The position numbers and the translations under genes were made by a program. The notes beneath the pieces are model-generated. The model saw only the letters and a list, made by a program, of their open reading frames with translations. It did no database searches and was not told where the DNA came from. A DNA stretch of 23,907 nt. Source: VBDM01 sp035519135 (GTDB taxonomy: Bacteria > Pseudomonadota > Gammaproteobacteria > Burkholderiales > SG8-39). Position 1 is the stretch's first letter. Each line of letters opens with the position of its first letter. Below, piece by piece: positions 21,658 to 23,907 of the stretch. Location: assembly GCA_035519135.1 (NCBI GenBank), contig DATIWX010000098.1:1-23907 (forward strand), read 5' to 3'.

Positions 21658-22377
21658 ATGTTCCTGAGACGCACTCTCGTCGCTGCAACGTTGCTCGCCG
21701 CCTCCCTGCCGGTTGCGGCGAAGGACCTGGTCATACAGGGCCTCTCGCAAGACGACTTCCACAAGATCTCGCAGGACCTCGGAGCCGCGCTCTCGTACAA
21801 GCCGCTCACGCCCGCCGAGCCGCTCGGCCTGTTCGGGTTCGACCTCGGAGTGGCCGCGACGGACACGAAGATCAAGAATACCGACGCGTTCAAGAACGCC
21901 GGCGTCGGGGACGTCTCCGACATCGCCGTGCCGTCGCTGCGCTTCAACCTGGGGCTGCCCTTCGGTTTTGACGTGGGCGTGATGGGCGGGGCCGCGCCGA
22001 GCACCAACGTGCGGCTCTACGGCGGCGAAGTGCGCTGGGCGTTCATCCAGGGAAGCACGACCATGCCGGCGATCGCCCTCCGGGGGAGCTATACCCAGCT
22101 CGCCGGAGTGGATCAGCTGGATTTCAACACCAAGGGCGCCGACCTCTCGATCTCGAAGGGCTTCGCCATGTTCACGCCCTACGCCGGGATCGGCAAGGTG
22201 TGGGTGACGAGCACGCCCAAGAACATCGTTACCGCCACACCCTCCAAGGAATCGCTCTCGGAGAACAAGTACTTCGTCGGCGTGAACATGAACTTCGTCC
22301 TGGTCAACGTGGCGCTCGAGGCGGACAAGACGGGCGACGACACCAGCTACGGGCTGAAGCTCGGGTTCAGGTTCTGA
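21658..22377 (+). CDS. Predicted outer-membrane beta-barrel protein, function unknown
   Basis: The 239-residue product has a signal peptide (residues 1 to about 20, MFLRRTLVAATLLAASLPVAA). The rest is made of alternating amphipathic strands (LGLFGFDLGVAATDTKI, FNLGLPFGFDVGVMGG, VRLYGGEVRWAFI, AIALRGSYTQLAG, FTPYAGIGKVWV, YFVGVNMNFVLVNVALEAD). It ends in a C-terminal phenylalanine (YGLKLGFRF), the classic signal for BAM-dependent barrel insertion. About ten strands are likely. I do not recognise a specific family beyond a small outer-membrane protein; no enzymatic motif is visible. The start is chosen for its GGAGA site 7 nt upstream and the signal peptide. It is convergent with nnr, separated by 9 bp. 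Confidence 0.75.
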   Translation: MFLRRTLVAATLLAASLPVAAKDLVIQGLSQDDFHKISQDLGAALSYKPLTPAEPLGLFGFDLGVAATDTKIKNTDAFKNAGVGDVSDIAVPSLRFNLGLPFGFDVGVMGGAAPSTNVRLYGGEVRWAFIQGSTTMPAIALRGSYTQLAGVDQLDFNTKGADLSISKGFAMFTPYAGIGKVWVTSTPKNIVTATPSKESLSENKYFVGVNMNFVLVNVALEADKTGDDTSYGLKLGFRF

Positions 22378-22386
22378 GGAGAGCGG

Positions 22387-23859
22387 TTAGCGCGCAGCGT
22401 TCAGCAGAGAGCGCGCGCTGTCGATGACTTCGCTCGCGGTGATGCCCACCGGGCCCGAGCCGGCCGCGACCAGCGCGTCGGCCGCCGCGCCGTGCAGATA
22501 AGTCCCTGCAAGAAGCGCTGACAGCGGCGCGGCGCCCTGGGCGCAAAGAGCGGCCACGATTCCGGCGAGCGCGTCACCCATTCCGGCCGAGGCCATTCCC
22601 GGATTGCCCGTGGGATTGATCCAGAACTTTCCGTCCGGCGCGGCGATCACGCTGCCGTTGCCTTTCAGGACCACCAGGCACTGGTAGCGCAGGGCGATCG
22701 CGCGCGCCGCCGCGACGCGGTCGGCCTGGACGCCGCCGGTCTTCTTCCCGAGCAGGCGCGCCGCCTCGGCGGGGTGGGGCGTCATGAGGGTCGCCTGCTT
22801 GCGCTTCCCGGCCGCGACGGACAAGGGGCGGCCCGCCGCGATGAGGTTGAGAGCGTCGGCGTCGAGAACAATCGGTACGGCCGCGGCGAGCGCGGCGCGA
22901 AGCGCCTTCTTCGCGGAATCCGATTTGCCCATTCCCGGCCCGGCGACCAGGACGTCGACCAGACCTTTCTCGAGCAGGGCGCCGGGCTGGCGCAGCATCA
23001 GCTCGGGGTGCGCGTAGTCGACGTGCGGCGGACGCGGAGTCAGCAATCCGAGGTAGACGCGTCCCGCGCCGCAGCGGAGTGCGGCGCGTCCGGCGATGAC
23101 GGCGGCGCCCACCATGCCGGCCGCGCCGCCGAGGATGCCCACGCTTCCGGCCTGGCCCTTGTGGAAATTCCTGGGCCGCGGCGCAATGGCGGCGGCGAGG
23201 ACGCCCGCATCGAGGAGGAGGCCTTCCGGCTCGAGGAGCGCGGCCGGGTCCAGCCCGAGCGTATCGAGTTTCAGCCCGCCGCAGTGGTCGGGGCCGTCGA
23301 GCGTCAGCTGTCCGGGCTTGTACGCGATGAAGGTGATCGTGTGGCGCGCGCGCACGGCGCGGCCCATGACGGCGCCGGTATCGGCGTCGATGCCGCTGGG
23401 GATGTCTAGCGACAGGATGGGAACACCGAGCGCGTTGAGGCGGTCGACGATGACGCCGTAGTCGCCCGCAAGCGGCCGCTTGAGGCCGATGCCGAAGAGG
23501 CCGTCGACGACCAGACCGAAGCGCGGGCTTTCGGGAATCGCGTCGAGAAGCGTTCCGCCTGCGGCTTCCCACTTCGCGAGCGCTGCCGCCGCGTCCCGCG
23601 GCAGCCTGGCGCGCTCCCCCGCGAACACGACGCTGACGCGGAAGAACCAGCGCTTGAGATGCGCGGCGACCTCGAAAGCGTCGCCGCCGTTGTTGCCCGG
23701 TCCGGCGACGACCAGGATGTCCCTGGCGGTATCGCCGCAGAGGCTGCGCGCGAATTCGGCGGCCACCGCTCCCGCGCGCTCCATGAGGCTGCCGGCGCCC
23801 GAGGCGCGCGATTCGATCTTCCGGATTGCAGCGGTGCTGTAGATGGGCGAGTAGGGCAT
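22387..23859 (-). CDS. nnr: Bifunctional NAD(P)H-hydrate epimerase / ADP-dependent dehydratase
   Basis: The 490-residue enzyme repairs damaged NADH/NADPH hydrates. The N-terminal YjeF-type epimerase domain (1 to ~205) has VAGPGNNGGDAFEVAAHL (N56-N57-G58-G59-D60), GLFGIGLKRPL and LSLDIPSGIDADTG. The C-terminal ribokinase-like dehydratase domain (~220-490) has GSVGILGGAAGMVGAAV, VLDADALNLIA, TPHPAEAARLLG and the catalytic region NPGMASAGMGDALAGIVAAL. The first domain interconverts R and S hydrates, and the second dehydrates the S form using ADP. The start MPYSPIYSTAAIRKIE at 23859 fits the family and has a TATCAT box 8 nt upstream; the frame could also begin at 23901. The C-terminus lies 9 bp from the convergent barrel gene. 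Confidence 0.95.
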   Translation of the reverse strand: MPYSPIYSTAAIRKIESRASGAGSLMERAGAVAAEFARSLCGDTARDILVVAGPGNNGGDAFEVAAHLKRWFFRVSVVFAGERARLPRDAAAALAKWEAAGGTLLDAIPESPRFGLVVDGLFGIGLKRPLAGDYGVIVDRLNALGVPILSLDIPSGIDADTGAVMGRAVRARHTITFIAYKPGQLTLDGPDHCGGLKLDTLGLDPAALLEPEGLLLDAGVLAAAIAPRPRNFHKGQAGSVGILGGAAGMVGAAVIAGRAALRCGAGRVYLGLLTPRPPHVDYAHPELMLRQPGALLEKGLVDVLVAGPGMGKSDSAKKALRAALAAAVPIVLDADALNLIAAGRPLSVAAGKRKQATLMTPHPAEAARLLGKKTGGVQADRVAAARAIALRYQCLVVLKGNGSVIAAPDGKFWINPTGNPGMASAGMGDALAGIVAALCAQGAAPLSALLAGTYLHGAAADALVAAGSGPVGITASEVIDSARSLLNAAR

Positions 23860-23867
23860 CGGTGCCA

Positions 23868-23873
23868 ATGATA
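23868..23873 (-). promoter_or_regulatory. -10-like box 8 nt upstream of nnr
   Basis: TATCAT on the minus strand ends 8 nt before the ATG at 23859; no Shine-Dalgarno is present. It supports 23859 rather than 23901 as the start and suggests a near-leaderless mRNA. Confidence 0.45.
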
Positions 23874-23896
23874 CTCGGGGCTCAGCACAGCCCGAG
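23874..23896. repeat. Imperfect inverted repeat upstream of nnr
   Basis: CTCGGGGCT (23874-23882) pairs with AGCCCGAG (23889-23896) with one bulged G and a 6-nt loop. There is no T-run on either strand, so a terminator is not convincing. It may be an operator or the end of a gene outside the window. Confidence 0.35.
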
Positions 23897-23907
23897 GACA
23901 TGATCGG

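Overview
The window is GC-rich, densely packed chromosomal DNA, most likely from a betaproteobacterium (Burkholderiales/Nitrosomonadales-like). The grounds are gene content and order: an MSHA-type pilus block, dapA followed directly by bamC and a beta-lactamase-fold hydrolase, a RoxA/YcfD oxygenase, a zeta-class glutathione transferase and an MCE lipid transporter with a PqiC-like lipoprotein. No integrase, transposase, phage gene, CRISPR array or rRNA gene was seen. Most long antisense reading frames are GC-driven shadows.

Layout. Positions 1-4091 hold the end of an MSHA (type IV-like) pilus assembly operon: the tail of mshK, the secretin mshL, the ATPase mshM and the TPR protein mshN. Positions 4139-6021 carry an acyl-CoA synthetase translationally overlapped by a SemiSWEET transporter. 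An orphan PhnD-like binding protein (minus strand) and a maleylacetoacetate isomerase-type GST are divergent around a 231-bp spacer. A roughly 300-bp non-coding stretch (7795-8093) holds a minus-strand intrinsic terminator and repeated GTCAGG words. It is followed by an HDOD protein, a single-domain response regulator and a tRNA-Arg(CCU) on the minus strand.

Positions 9679-13128 are a four-gene MCE (Mla-type) operon: STAS-permease fusion, ATPase, MCE substrate-binding protein and auxiliary lipoprotein. It probably moves lipids between inner and outer membranes. Then come a 43-residue membrane micro-ORF, a DUF924 gene without a normal start codon, a methyltransferase, and dapA-bamC-MBL hydrolase (lysine/cell-wall precursor synthesis and outer-membrane protein assembly).

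Positions 17296-18916 (minus) encode RoxA and a small conserved protein. Divergent from them are a peroxiredoxin, a SlyD-like prolyl isomerase, a membrane-anchored GltB-like FMN/Fe-S protein and an outer-membrane-type protein. The window ends with the bifunctional NAD(P)H-hydrate repair enzyme Nnr on the minus strand.

I did not find a clearly new multi-gene system. The most distinctive signals are regulatory. Four genes (43-aa ORF, methyltransferase, roxA, nnr) have a -10-like box only 7-9 nt before the ATG and no Shine-Dalgarno, which suggests leaderless or near-leaderless mRNAs. The roxA/peroxiredoxin spacer has overlapping -10 boxes on both strands. An orphan minus-strand terminator lies at 7950-7978, and a perfect 17-bp palindrome precedes the GltB-like gene. 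The DUF924 gene has no standard initiation codon.
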